Source: Paludibacter sp. (GTDB taxonomy: Bacteria > Bacteroidota > Bacteroidia > Bacteroidales > Paludibacteraceae). Taken from it: a stretch of 64,000 bases of DNA. The DNA lies in contig JAQUWU010000016.1 in NCBI GenBank assembly GCA_028692715.1, positions 1 to 64,000 of the forward strand, given 5' to 3'. Below, one piece after another: positions 1 to 10,300 of the stretch; positions within the stretch are counted from its first letter, which is position 1; each line of letters opens with the position of its first letter. Below the pieces are notes generated by a model that saw only the letters and a program-made list of their open reading frames with translations, made no database searches and was not told the origin of the DNA. Position numbers and translations under genes: made by a program.

Positions 1-297
1 CAGTTAATTCCAAAGCGGATTGATGGTAAAAAGGTTGGTTGCGAAGCTCCAACGATTTATAAACGAATAGGTGAAAATAAATGGGTACTTATCTATGATA
101 TTTACCGTATAAATCCTCATAATTTTGGATTTAGCGAAACTTCTGATTTCGAAAGATTTAACTATTTGGGACATTTTAATGAAGGAGTTATGAAAACTAC
201 TAATTTCTCTATTCCTAAACATCCGGCTGTAATTCAAATTACGAAAAAAGAAGCAAAACGCTTGGCTGCTAAGTGGAAGTTAGATATGAAGTTTTAA
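1..297 (+). CDS. C-terminal end of a GH43-like glycosidase (partial)
   Basis: The window opens inside this gene. The first 98 codons are open in frame 1 and end in TAA at 295-297. The visible residues include EAPTIYKRIGENKWVLIYD, then SETSDFERFNYLGHF and KHPAVIQITKKEAKRL. That layout (a 'what it shows, then how the record looks' beta-propeller blade followed by KHP/HG and a closing helix) is what I associate with the last blade of GH43-type arabinosidase/xylosidase-like proteins. The end of the GH95-GH43 fusion at the other edge of the window ([18 protein letters not shown], then [11 protein letters not shown]) is a close analogue. It ends 13 bases before the GH27 start, so it is probably in the same operon. 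The catalytic residues lie outside the window, so the substrate cannot be named. Confidence 0.6.
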   Translation, partial: QLIPKRIDGKKVGCEAPTIYKRIGENKWVLIYDIYRINPHNFGFSETSDFERFNYLGHFNEGVMKTTNFSIPKHPAVIQITKKEAKRLAAKWKLDMKF

Positions 298-310
298 ATA
301 AATAATTAGA

Positions 311-1480
311 ATGAAATTCAATATGTTACGTTCAAAATACTTACTGAGTATCCTGTTTCTTACATCAATTTCGGTTTTTGGTCAGAAAGTCAAATCACCG
401 ATTATGGGTTGGAGCAGTTGGAATAATTTCAGAGTAAATATTGATGAAAAAATGATTCGCGAGCAAGCTGATGCCATGATTACTTCAGGACTTTACGATG
501 TAGGATATCGTTTTATCAATATTGACGATGGCTATTTCGGAGGTCGTGACGCAAATGGAAATTTGTTGATGAATACTCAAAAGTTTCCTTCTGGGATGAA
601 ATCGTTGGTTGATTATATTCATAGTAAGAAGCTTAAAGCTGGAATTTATACAGATGCTGGTGTAAATACTTGTGGTTCAATTTATGATAAAGATAAATTT
701 GGTAATGGCTCAGGAATTAATGGACATGTTAAGCAGGATTGTAACCGATTTTTTAAAGAATGGGGATTTGATTTTCTGAAAGTTGATTGGTGTGGTGCTG
801 AAAAACAAAAATTAGACGAGGAAACTGAATATACAAATATTATTGATACAGTCAAAGCCATTAACCCTGACATTGTTTTTAATGTTTGCCGTTGGAAATT
901 TCCGGGGGAATGGGTAACAAAAAAAGCCGATTCTTGGAGAATATCTTCGGATATACAGGCCAAATTTTCATCAATATTGAATATTATTGATTTAAATGAA
1001 AACCTCAATAAGTATTCTTCAGCAGGTCATTACAACGATATGGATATGTTACAAGTTGGTAGGGGAATGAGCTATGATGAAGATAAAACTCATTTTTCAA
1101 TGTGGTGTATGATGAATTCACCTTTGCTGGCGGGAAATGATTTGCGAAATATGTCAAAACAAACCATTGAAATACTTAGCAATAAAGAAGTTATTGCACT
1201 TAATCAGGATGAAGGTTTTAATCAGGCTGCCAAAATATTTACGAATAATAACACAGATCTTTGGATAAAACCATTAGGTAAAGATGCTAAATCTAAGGCC
1301 ATAGCTATAATGAACAGGACAGATAAAAGTACTGAATTTAAACTCATGGCTCAGTTGATTAATGTAAATAAAAATTGTAGTTTAAGGGATCTTTGGTTGC
1401 ATAAGAATTTAGGAAAAATGGGAACTGATAAAACTTTTTCAATTCCAGCCCATGGAATTGTTGTTCTGATTGCAAAATGA
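311..1480 (+). CDS. GH27 alpha-galactosidase-like enzyme, secreted
   Basis: Retaining clan-D glycosidase acting on terminal alpha-D-galactose or, in some GH27 members, beta-L-arabinopyranose. A signal peptide covers residues 1-24. The GH27 opening block SPIMGWSSWNNF is at 29-40, the FINIDDGYFGGRD loop at 68-80, the nucleophile block FLKVDWCGA puts Asp159 at the catalytic position, and WRISSDI puts Asp214 at the acid/base position. HYNDMDMLQVG follows at 240-250. A short beta-sandwich domain ends the protein; 389 residues is normal for the family. ATG 311 is 13 bases after the preceding stop; a second ATG at 323 would shorten the leader by four residues. It precedes a PL11 lyase by 58 bases, suggesting trimming of galactose or arabinopyranose from RG-I side chains. 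Family assignment is firm; which sugar is removed is inference. Confidence 0.9.
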   Translation: MKFNMLRSKYLLSILFLTSISVFGQKVKSPIMGWSSWNNFRVNIDEKMIREQADAMITSGLYDVGYRFINIDDGYFGGRDANGNLLMNTQKFPSGMKSLVDYIHSKKLKAGIYTDAGVNTCGSIYDKDKFGNGSGINGHVKQDCNRFFKEWGFDFLKVDWCGAEKQKLDEETEYTNIIDTVKAINPDIVFNVCRWKFPGEWVTKKADSWRISSDIQAKFSSILNIIDLNENLNKYSSAGHYNDMDMLQVGRGMSYDEDKTHFSMWCMMNSPLLAGNDLRNMSKQTIEILSNKEVIALNQDEGFNQAAKIFTNNNTDLWIKPLGKDAKSKAIAIMNRTDKSTEFKLMAQLINVNKNCSLRDLWLHKNLGKMGTDKTFSIPAHGIVVLIAK

Positions 1481-1538
1481 AATTTTAATATTGTAAATGG
1501 CTGATTGTTAATAATAAATCACGTAGTTTAATTGATAA

Positions 1539-3440
1539 ATGAGAAAAATAAAAATTGATTTTAAAAATAAATATTTCACTTTCAGTATTATAATGTATTT
1601 GATAGTGTCTTGCAATGCATTTGCTCAACGTCAAATGGAGAACCTCGATCGGGGTGTAATTGCTATACGCAATGCCAACGATTCGGTGTATGTTGGCTGG
1701 CGAATGCTGGGAACAGAACCCGATAATATTGCCTTTAACCTTTATCGTCAGAGTGGGACTGAAAAACCGCTGAAACTGAATAAAACTCCGATAAAGGAAA
1801 GTACAAATTTTGTGGATGGAAAACAAAACTTCAACATTGATAATGCTTATTTTGTAAAAGCTATAGTAAACGGCAAAGAGCTCGAAGCAAGTAAGCCCTA
1901 TACAATTAAGGTGAATACTCCGGCACAACAATATATCAATATCCCCCTCAGAACACCACTTGGATATACGCCCAACGATGTTTCTGTTGGCGATTTGGAC
2001 GGCGATGGTGAATATGAAATTATTGTCCATCAAACTGGACGAAGCATTGATACACCTTCGCCGGGGATTTCAGGTATTCCCATTTTTCAGGCATACAAAA
2101 TGGATGGAACATTTTTATGGCAAATAAATCTGGGCAAAAACATTCGTGAAGGTGCTCATTATACTCAATTTATGGTCTACGATCTGGATGGTGATGGTAT
2201 TGCCGAATTTGCCTGCAAAACAGCCGATGGTACTATTGATGGAATAGGAAATGTGATAGGTGATTCTACAAAAGACTGGCGAAATGATGGTCAGGAAAAT
2301 AGAAGATTGTATGGGAAAATTCTTGATGGTCCGGAATTCTTCAGCATTTTTAGTGGAAAAACAGGCGAGGCTTTAGCAACCACCGATTATATACCAAATC
2401 GTTACCCGCTGAATGGATGGAACGGCCATGGTGGTAATGGACAAAGCGATAGTACCGGTAATCGTGTTGATCGTTTTTTAGCCTGCGTTGCCTATCTCGA
2501 TGGAATTCATCCAAGTGTGGTTATGTGTCGTGGTTATTATGGACGTTCTGTACTGGCAGCATGGGATTGGAGAAACGGCAAGCTTACTTCGCGTTGGTTT
2601 TTCGACAGTAAAGATGGCGAAAATCCATTTTCGGGTCAGGGAAATCATAATCTTTGTGTGGCCGATGTGGATCAAGATGGAAAAGACGAAATTGTTTACG
2701 GATCGATGGTAGTGGATGACAACGGTAAAGGTTTATTTTCGACAGGTTTGCGGCATGGTGATGCCATCCATGTTGGTGATCTGAATCCTGCTCGTCCCGG
2801 ATTGGAAGTGTTTGGCGTTCACGAAATTGAAGAAGGCACAACAGGGGCTGGTGCAGCAATTTATGATGCAAAAACAGGAGATATTCTTTATGAAGGTGCA
2901 ATGGATAGTGATGTTGGACGTGGAGTGGCCGAAGATATTTATCCTGAAAATCCCGGAGCAGAAATGTGGTATTCAGGTTCAAACGGACTCCTGAATTTAA
3001 AAGGCGAATGGATAGGAAATACACCAACTTCTACCAATTTTCTTATTTGGTGGGATGGAGATTTTAGTCGGGAATTATTAAACCGCAATCGAATTGACAA
3101 ATACAATGTAGGTAGAATATTTACAGCCGAAGATTGTTATTCGAATAACGGAAGTAAATCGACTCCGGCTTTAACGGCCGATTTGTTTGGCGATTGGCGC
3201 GAAGAAGTGATTTTTCGAACATCGGACAATCAAAATCTGAGAATTTACACAACTACCATTCCAACAAATCACAGGTTGTACACACTTATGCACGATCCCC
3301 AATATCGATTGGGTGTTGCAACAGAGAATGTAGGGTATAATCAGCCTCCTCATACTGGGTTCTTTTTAGGAACAGATATGAAAAAAGCCCCAAAATCGAA
3401 TATTTTATTAGTTAAAAATAAAATTGAAACAAAAAAATAA
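1539..3440 (+). CDS. PL11 rhamnogalacturonan lyase, secreted
   Basis: Cleaves the Rha-GalA bond of the RG-I backbone by beta-elimination, as known for YesW and YesX of Bacillus subtilis. After a signal peptide (about 1-29, ending AFA) comes RQMENLDRGVIAI, the canonical PL11 start, then the propeller motifs TPNDVSVGDLDGDGEYE, LGKNIREGAHYTQF, DLDGDGIAEFACKTADGT, RVDRFLACVAYLDG, SVVMCRGYYGRSVLAAWDWR, GQGNHNLCVADVDQDGKDE, HGDAIHVGDL and GDWREEVIFRT, closing with YNQPPHTGFFLG. The repeated DxDGDG loops are Ca-binding. Length (633) is that of a single-domain PL11, without the large extension seen in the two other PL11-type proteins here. Its stop at 3440 is 10 bases before the next ATG, so it is probably co-transcribed with the GH2 gene. 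Confidence 0.95.
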   Translation: MRKIKIDFKNKYFTFSIIMYLIVSCNAFAQRQMENLDRGVIAIRNANDSVYVGWRMLGTEPDNIAFNLYRQSGTEKPLKLNKTPIKESTNFVDGKQNFNIDNAYFVKAIVNGKELEASKPYTIKVNTPAQQYINIPLRTPLGYTPNDVSVGDLDGDGEYEIIVHQTGRSIDTPSPGISGIPIFQAYKMDGTFLWQINLGKNIREGAHYTQFMVYDLDGDGIAEFACKTADGTIDGIGNVIGDSTKDWRNDGQENRRLYGKILDGPEFFSIFSGKTGEALATTDYIPNRYPLNGWNGHGGNGQSDSTGNRVDRFLACVAYLDGIHPSVVMCRGYYGRSVLAAWDWRNGKLTSRWFFDSKDGENPFSGQGNHNLCVADVDQDGKDEIVYGSMVVDDNGKGLFSTGLRHGDAIHVGDLNPARPGLEVFGVHEIEEGTTGAGAAIYDAKTGDILYEGAMDSDVGRGVAEDIYPENPGAEMWYSGSNGLLNLKGEWIGNTPTSTNFLIWWDGDFSRELLNRNRIDKYNVGRIFTAEDCYSNNGSKSTPALTADLFGDWREEVIFRTSDNQNLRIYTTTIPTNHRLYTLMHDPQYRLGVATENVGYNQPPHTGFFLGTDMKKAPKSNILLVKNKIETKK

Positions 3441-3450
3441 ATACCGAATT

Positions 3451-5784
3451 ATGTTTGCATTAAAAAACAAATTAACGACCCTGCTTTGTGCAATATCTCT
3501 GCTGACTTTTCAGCAACTCTCAGCTCAAAATTCACGAACAATAATTAATTTCGATACCGATTGGAAATTTCTTCAGACCGATATCAAAGGAGCAGAAACT
3601 GTTTCGTTCGACGATTCGAAATGGAGCAAACTCGATGTTCCGCATGACTGGAGCATTGAAGGAGCTTATGACCAAAATAATCCAACAAGTCGTGGTGGAG
3701 GTTATTTGCCCTCCGGAATTGGTTGGTACCGAAAATCGTTTACGGTTAATCTAACTGATGCCAAAAAGAAATTTTTTATTGAGTTTGATGGAGTAATGGC
3801 AAATAGTGATGTATGGATCAACGGATTCCATTTGGGAAAACGTCCGTATGGTTACAGTAGCTTTAGTTACGATTTGACCGGACATTTAAAATTCGGGAAA
3901 AATGATAAAAATGTTCTGGTAGTAAAAGCTGATAATTTAGGACAACCAGCATCGCGTTATTATACTGGAGCCGGTATTTATCGTCATGTTCGTTTACTGA
4001 AAACTTCTCCGGTTCATGTAGCACAATGGGGAGTTTACATTACGACTCCCGAAGTGAGTGATAAAAAAGCGTTGGTAAAGATTCAGACTGAAGTGATAAA
4101 CGAATCAACTTCTGCTTCGTCAATTGTGCTCTCTACTTCAATTGTCGATCCTTCAGGTAATACTGTAAAATCAACTGAAACAAAGCAAACAATTGCTGTC
4201 GGAAAAACCGTGAAAATAGATCAATCTGTTGAACTTTCAAATCCAATGTTATGGAATTTAGAAGCGCCAAATTTGTATAAAGCCATAACAAAAATAACAA
4301 ATGGAAAAGATAATGTGGATAATGAATCAACTCCTTTTGGTGTTCGCAGCAGTAAATTTGAAGCAGCAACTGGCTATTGGCTGAACGGAAAAAACATCAA
4401 AATAAAAGGGGTTTGTTTGCATCACGATGCAGGCGCATTGGGCGCAGCAGTCCCAGTGAGTGCATGGGAACGTCGTTTTAATTTATTGAAAGAAACAGGT
4501 GTAAATGCCATTCGTACTGCTCACAATCCGGTTGCTCCTGAGTTTCTAGATTTGTGCGACAAAATGGGATTCCTTGTAATGGACGAGACTTTCGATACAT
4601 GGACGGCTGCAAAACCGGGAAGTGAATATGGATATAATTTATTCTTTAACGACTGGTGGAAAGAAGATACAAGAAGCATGGTACAACGTGACAGAAATCA
4701 CCCTTCTATCATAATCTATAGTGTAGGGAATGAAATTCGCGATAATTTGAACGACCCGGACGGAATTAAAAGATATAAGGATCAACAGGATTTTGTTCAT
4801 CAAATTGACTCGAGTCGACCTGTTACCATGGCTTTGTTCCGTCCAGCTATTTCACGTGTATATGTCAATGGCTTAGCTGATATGATGGACATTGTTGGAC
4901 AGAATTATCGAGAGAAGGAATTAGTGGCAGCACATCTTGAGAAACCTGAGCGCATTGTAATTGGAACTGAAAATGCACATGATTTGAATCAATGGTTGGC
5001 ATTACGTGACAATCAATTTATGTCGGGTCAGTTCATATGGGCGGGTTACGATTACCTTGGCGAAGCTCGCTGGCCTTCCATTTCGTTCGATCAGGGACTT
5101 TTTGATCGTACAGGAGGCTGGAAACCACTGGGTTTGCAACGCCAGAGTTGGTGGTTGGACAAACCGGTAGTTCATATTGTTCGCAAAGATGATAATGGTG
5201 GAGTAGGAAACTGGGTAGCCAACTGGACTCCAATTGATATGGGAACCTACGATGATGCAAGTGTTGATGTGTACAGTAATTGCGACGAAGTGGAATTGTT
5301 CTTAAACAATCAATCACTGGGGACGCTCGAAAAACCGAAGGACGATGCTCCCCGCCATTGGGATGTTACATTCGAAAAAGGAACATTGAAAGCAGTAGGA
5401 AAAAACAAAGGACAAATTGTGGCAACCGAAGAATACAAAACAGCAGGTAAACCGGATGCTCTCATTTTAAGTGTTGATAAAAATCAAATCAGTAAAAATT
5501 TTGATGATGTAGCTTACGTTACGGTAAAAGTGGTTGATGAAAATGGTATCCTTTGTCCGAATGCCGATAAGTTGATTAAATTTTCCATTACAGATGCCGG
5601 ACAAGTAGTGGCGGTTGATAATGGAAATACAATGAGTCACGAATCGTATCGTGGAATGGAGCGTCGTGCTTTCGAAGGAAAATGTATTGCAATTGTTCGT
5701 GCAAAAACAGCTTCCGGAAAAATTACAATTACAGCTAACTCTCCTGAGTTAAAATCAGGGGAAGTAACAATTGAAATAAAATAA
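3451..5784 (+). CDS. GH2 beta-galactosidase-like enzyme, secreted
   Basis: I start at ATG 3451 (MFALKNKLTTLL..., signal peptide ending QLSAQ); a TTG at 3424 would extend it by nine residues into the PL11 gene and is less likely. This gives 777 residues. The order is: jelly-roll domain with DVPHDWSIEGAYDQNNPTSR and GIGWYRKSF, immunoglobulin-like domain, TIM barrel with GVCLHHDAGALGAAV and AIRTAHNPVAPEF, acid/base Glu428 in SVGNEIRDN, nucleophile Glu507 in VIGTENAHD. Then come a DUF4982-like domain (about 590-690, YSNCDEVELFLNNQSLG) and a C-terminal Ig-like domain. This is the usual architecture of Bacteroidota GH2 beta-galactosidases. Lying between a PL11 and a CE12 gene, it likely strips galactan side chains from RG-I. 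A beta-glucuronidase or other GH2 specificity cannot be excluded from sequence alone. Confidence 0.88.
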   Translation: MFALKNKLTTLLCAISLLTFQQLSAQNSRTIINFDTDWKFLQTDIKGAETVSFDDSKWSKLDVPHDWSIEGAYDQNNPTSRGGGYLPSGIGWYRKSFTVNLTDAKKKFFIEFDGVMANSDVWINGFHLGKRPYGYSSFSYDLTGHLKFGKNDKNVLVVKADNLGQPASRYYTGAGIYRHVRLLKTSPVHVAQWGVYITTPEVSDKKALVKIQTEVINESTSASSIVLSTSIVDPSGNTVKSTETKQTIAVGKTVKIDQSVELSNPMLWNLEAPNLYKAITKITNGKDNVDNESTPFGVRSSKFEAATGYWLNGKNIKIKGVCLHHDAGALGAAVPVSAWERRFNLLKETGVNAIRTAHNPVAPEFLDLCDKMGFLVMDETFDTWTAAKPGSEYGYNLFFNDWWKEDTRSMVQRDRNHPSIIIYSVGNEIRDNLNDPDGIKRYKDQQDFVHQIDSSRPVTMALFRPAISRVYVNGLADMMDIVGQNYREKELVAAHLEKPERIVIGTENAHDLNQWLALRDNQFMSGQFIWAGYDYLGEARWPSISFDQGLFDRTGGWKPLGLQRQSWWLDKPVVHIVRKDDNGGVGNWVANWTPIDMGTYDDASVDVYSNCDEVELFLNNQSLGTLEKPKDDAPRHWDVTFEKGTLKAVGKNKGQIVATEEYKTAGKPDALILSVDKNQISKNFDDVAYVTVKVVDENGILCPNADKLIKFSITDAGQVVAVDNGNTMSHESYRGMERRAFEGKCIAIVRAKTASGKITITANSPELKSGEVTIEIK

Positions 5785-5829
5785 AAGCTCTTATGAGATA
5801 AATGAAAATAGGGAAATTTATCAAAGAGA

Positions 5830-5903
5830 CACTTAGACACAAATTCTTTAGTTTATATAGATAATATTAGATAAATGTATTAGATATAATTTGTGTCTTA
5901 GTG
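5830..5903. repeat. Long-loop inverted repeat between GH2 and CE12
   Basis: 5830-5845 and 5888-5903 are inverted copies of CACTTAGACACAAATT with one mismatch in 16, separated by a 42-base AT-rich loop. A run of seven T follows at 5904-5910. Transcribed on the + strand this could act as a weak terminator after the GH2 gene. The 'acacttagacacaaa' type of sequence is also a frequent decaying intergenic repeat in this phylum. Function unproven. Confidence 0.4.
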
Positions 5904-5961
5904 TTTTTTTATGTTTAATTATTGTCATTCAATCATATAGTTTATATCAGAATAATATCTA

Positions 5962-7280
5962 ATGAAAAAACAATTCTTTATACTCGCAATTTTCGTTTTT
6001 AGTCTGTCAAATTTTTGTTTGGCAAAAAAAAGAATGCAGAACCAAAATTCTATTTTGGTGAAGGAAAGGTGTTGAAAAGTCAGAAACATATAAGTCCTTC
6101 TTCCAGTTATACATCCGATAAAGAATTTGGGATTATTCCGTCAGGAGATATTATCAGTAATAAAAGTGAAGATAAGACCCATTTTATTGAAAGCAAAAAA
6201 CCTTTTTATTTCTCTGTAAATTTGCCCGAAGGACATTACGAAATAGAATTGACATTCGGTGGTTCACCTAATGGTTCTTTAACAACTGTAAAAGCCGAAT
6301 CACGGCGGTTAATGCTTGAAAATATTATAACGGATAAAAATAAAACGGTAAAAAAGACAATTGTTGTTGATGTGAGAACGCCAAAAATAAATGATTCTAC
6401 AAGTATCAGATTAAAACCGCGTGAAAAACCCTATTTGAACTGGGATAATAAACTTACTTTAGAATTTACAGGAGAATCTCCTTGCATTTCCGCAATAGAA
6501 ATTGAAAGAGCCGATAAGCTTCCGACCATTTTTCTGGCAGGAAACTCTACCGTTACCGATCAGGAATACGAGCCATGGGCATCGTGGGGACAAATGTTCC
6601 CCAACTTTTTGAAACCAAATGTGGTAGTGGCTAATTTTGCAGAATCAGGCGAAACATTACTGGCTTTTAAACGAGAAAAACGGTTGGGAAAAATTCTGAG
6701 TTTGATGAAAAAAGGGGATTATCTGTTTATGGAATTTGCTCATAATGACCAGAAACCAGGTGGAAATCATTTGGATGCTTTCACTACTTACAAAGCTGAG
6801 TTGAAGTATTATATAGCAGAAGCTAAAAAGAAAGGCGGTATTCCAGTGTTGGTGACTTCAACCAATCGAAGACGATTTGATGAAAATGGCAAAATAATCA
6901 ATACACTAGAAGATTATCCAGAGGCAATGCGACAACTTGCCAAAGAAGAAAACATGATGTTGATTGATTTGAATGCCATGAGTAAAGAGTTCTACGAAGC
7001 GCTTGGCCCGGAAAAATCCAAAAAAGCCTTTGTTCATTATCCGGCTAATTCCTATCTCGGACAGGATAAAGCCCTGGCTGACGATACACATTTCAATCCT
7101 TATGGAGCATACGAATTGGCAAAATGTGTGGTTCAAAGCATAGTGACTCAAAAATTATCATTGAAAAAATATATTCGTAATGACTGGAAGATATTTGACC
7201 CGAATCAGCCTGATGCGTTAAATGATTTTCGTTGGTACGAAAGCCCATCTGTTAACGTATTAAAACCGGATGGAAATTAA
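5962..7280 (+). CDS. CE12 rhamnogalacturonan acetylesterase, frame broken at an A8 tract
   Basis: SGNH esterase that removes acetyl groups from RG-I galacturonate. The signal peptide MKKQFFILAIFVFSLSNFCLA starts at ATG 5962, but that frame stops 37 codons later. The mature enzyme continues in the -1 frame from about 6030 (KNAEPKFYFGEGKVL...). The switch falls exactly in AAAAAAAA at 6024-6031: one extra A, or a -1 slip on A-AAA-AAA, gives ...LAKKKNAEPKF with no other damage. The body has an N-terminal galactose-binding-like domain (to about residue 170), block I FLAGNST (Asn where GDS is usual, serine kept), GESGETL-like NFAESGETL, EFAHNDQKPGG and the Asp/His block DDTHFNPYG. About 438 residues after repair. 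It sits between GH2 and PL11 genes, fitting RG-I deacetylation. Whether the shift is real, regulated or a sequencing error is open. Confidence 0.85.
6024..6031 (+). other. A8 homopolymer frameshift site in CE12 gene
   Basis: Eight A read as GCA AAA AAA AGA in the signal-peptide frame. The bases 6024-6030 form A-AAA-AAA, a textbook -1 slippery heptamer, and a -1 slip continues with AAG AAT GCA GAA, the enzyme frame. Transcriptional slippage to nine A would have the same effect. Confidence 0.6.
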
Positions 7281-7307
7281 ATAAATAAATCAATCTATCT
7301 ATATAAA

Positions 7308-10300
7308 ATGAAAAAATCACTACTTATTTATTCTCTTATTTTTCTTATCGGAATCGCTTCGGCTTTCGGACAACGGAAAATGGAAAAACTCGATCGTGGA
7401 GTTGTTGCAGTAAGAAATGCATCGTCGGTGTATTTTGTAAGCTGGCGTTATCTGGCTACCGACCCGGAAGATATTCAATTCAATCTTTATGCAAAAAAAG
7501 CCGGATCTTCCGGATTTAGCAAGCTAAATTCAAGTCCACTCACTGTTCCAAATTTTCAAACTTCAACGGGCGCTGTAGGCACAGGCACTCAATTGTATGT
7601 TACCACATTAATCAAAGGTGTGGAAAGTGCTCCCAGTAGTATGTTCACAGTAAATGCAACCGGATTTAATACCTACCGGAGTGCATATCTCGATATTACT
7701 TATAATCAGGCAAATGATGGTCTCGATATTTCGCAATATAGCACAAAATTTGTATGGCCTGTTGATTTGGATGGAGATGGTGAATATGATTTCGTTGTCG
7801 ATCGTCTTTCTACAACAGGTGGAACGCACAAAGTTCAGGCATATCTTCGTGATGGGACATTACTCTGGACTGTAGATATGGGTCCGAATGTTACTATTTG
7901 CGAAGGACAGGACGATATGGTAATTGCTTACGATATGGATGGAGATGGAAAAGGCGATGTAGTGGTAAAAAGTAGCGATGGAACTGTATTTGCAGATGGC
8001 AAAGGAGTTTTCGGCTCTACTACCTTGGATACTGACGATGATGGAATCATTGATTATAGTGTTCAGAACGTAAAAAATCCACCTCAATACATTACTTGTA
8101 TCGATGGGATGACCGGGAATGAAAAAAATAGCATCGAAATGCAATATCCATCCAATTATACCCGAACAAATAAGGATATATTTATGGGTACCGAATACAG
8201 TAATTTGAATGGTTTTATGGCTATTGTTTACCTTGATGGAAAACACCCGAGCGTAGGGTTTATTTATAAAACCCGTACCAGCTCCGATAAATATCATTGG
8301 TATTATGCTTCGGCTTACGGTTACAATCAGGGTGGTCAATGGGTGAATTGGTACAACTGGGAACGTGGATATCAGGATGCTGCCGAATTTCACAGCATTC
8401 GTTCTGCCGATGTGGATTTGGACGGTCGCGACGAATTACATAACGGAGGTTATGGAATTAAGTACGATGGTTCGTTAGCTTACAATGCACACATTAGTCA
8501 TGGTGACCGATTCAGAATTGGAGATGTTGATCCGGAACGTCCGGGACTCGAAACATTTGCTATTCAGCAAAATGCATCAGATATGTTGGGAATGTTACTG
8601 TACGAATCACCAACAGGAAATCCAATTAAAAAAATATTTATGTCGGCAGTTGGCGATGTTGGTCGTGGAGAATGTATGGATATTGACTCCACCCATTTGG
8701 GATACGAAATGTTTTCAACCATGGCGAATATTTACGATGCAAAAGGGAATATTGTCTACGAAGGTTCAACTCCTTTTCCAAACGAGGGTGTTTGGTGGGA
8801 TGGCGATTTACAACGCGAAGAATTGACATCATCTGACGGTAATGGTTTTAATGCCGACATCAGAAAATACAGTATTAGTTCTCACGATTTTGGGACAAGA
8901 CTGATTGAATTTGCAAAAATGACCAACTGGCAGGTAAGATCGGAATGGGGGAGACGACCCGCTTTCTTTGGTGATATTGCCGGTGATTGGCGCGAAGAAG
9001 TAGTCCTTGAAAAACATGGTTATGCAGCCGATGGAGTAACCGAAACCTGTCCCGGAATTGTTGCGTTCTCAACCGATTATCCAACTTCGATACGATTGTA
9101 TTGTTTGATGCAAAATCCGGCTTACCGTATGCAGGCAACCACAAAGGGATATTACCAATCGGCTTTCCCCGATTATTACTTGGGCTATAAAATGCCCGAA
9201 CCACCACTTCCTCCGATTATGTCGGCTAAACTTACATGGAGTTCTGGGTCGGTTTTAAACAAAACTTCGCAGGCATTTTTACTGAACGATGAAAAAACAA
9301 CGTCTGCATTTACCGATGGAGATGATATGATGTTTGATATTTCGGGGAATAATGCTTCAACAATACAGATGAATACCGATTTAGCTCCTTCCAAAATATG
9401 GGCAATGAATCCATTGGGGAAAGATTACACAATTTCAGGAACAGGAAAATTTACCGGTAACATGGAACTTGTGAAATCGATGAACGGGAAATTTACATTA
9501 AACGGAAATCAAACCTACACCGGAAATACTGTTATTCATGAAGGAGTTCTAGCGATTAACGGATCTTTGGCAAGTCCTGTTGATATTCGGGCAAAAGGAA
9601 CTTTGAGTGGAAATGCTATTCTGAATGCTGGAATTGCAGTTCATGAAGCATTGAATATTGAAGGTGGAAGATTAGCTCCGGGTAACGGTTTAGAAGCTGC
9701 AAAATTAGGAAAGATGACCATTAATTCGAACCTTACCTTGTCAGGGAAAACAAATCTCCATTTTGATATAATCCCTTCTTCATCTTACAAAAATGATTCA
9801 ATAGTTGTAAATGGAAATTTGACCTTGTCAGGAATAAATAATATTGTGGTGAATACACTGGCGGGTACACTTCCATCGGGTTCTTATTCATTATTAAAAT
9901 GGACGGGCGCATTAACAGGGACAGTTGATAATTTTAATATCGAAGGTATCAGTGGCATTCCGGTTACTTTGCTTATTGAAAATAATACTTTAAAACTGGT
10001 GGTTGATGCTGTAAGAAGTGTTGGAAAAGTTAGCTGGACCGGATTAGAAAGCAGCGACTGGGATTTTATTTCTGGTAACTTCAAATTAAATAATCAGGCA
10101 ACTTATTTTGTTACAGGCGACTCAGTTGAAGTAAATGATAATGCTATTCTCAAAACAATTAATCTGACCGATAATTTCAGTCCTGTAAATATTCAATTCA
10201 ACAATAACAGTTCTGCAATCACGCTGAAAGGAACGGGAGGAATTATCGGTGAGACCGATTTCGAAAAAACAGGGGAAGGAATCTTAAATATTGAAACGGC

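Noticed and set aside
3424-3450. Extended TTG start for the GH2 gene overlapping PL11
   Set aside because: ATG 3451 gives a clean signal peptide and a 10-base spacer; the TTG version adds only charged residues before it.
8485-8826. 113-codon frame inside the PL11-like gene
   Set aside because: Shadow of the calcium-loop repeats in another frame.
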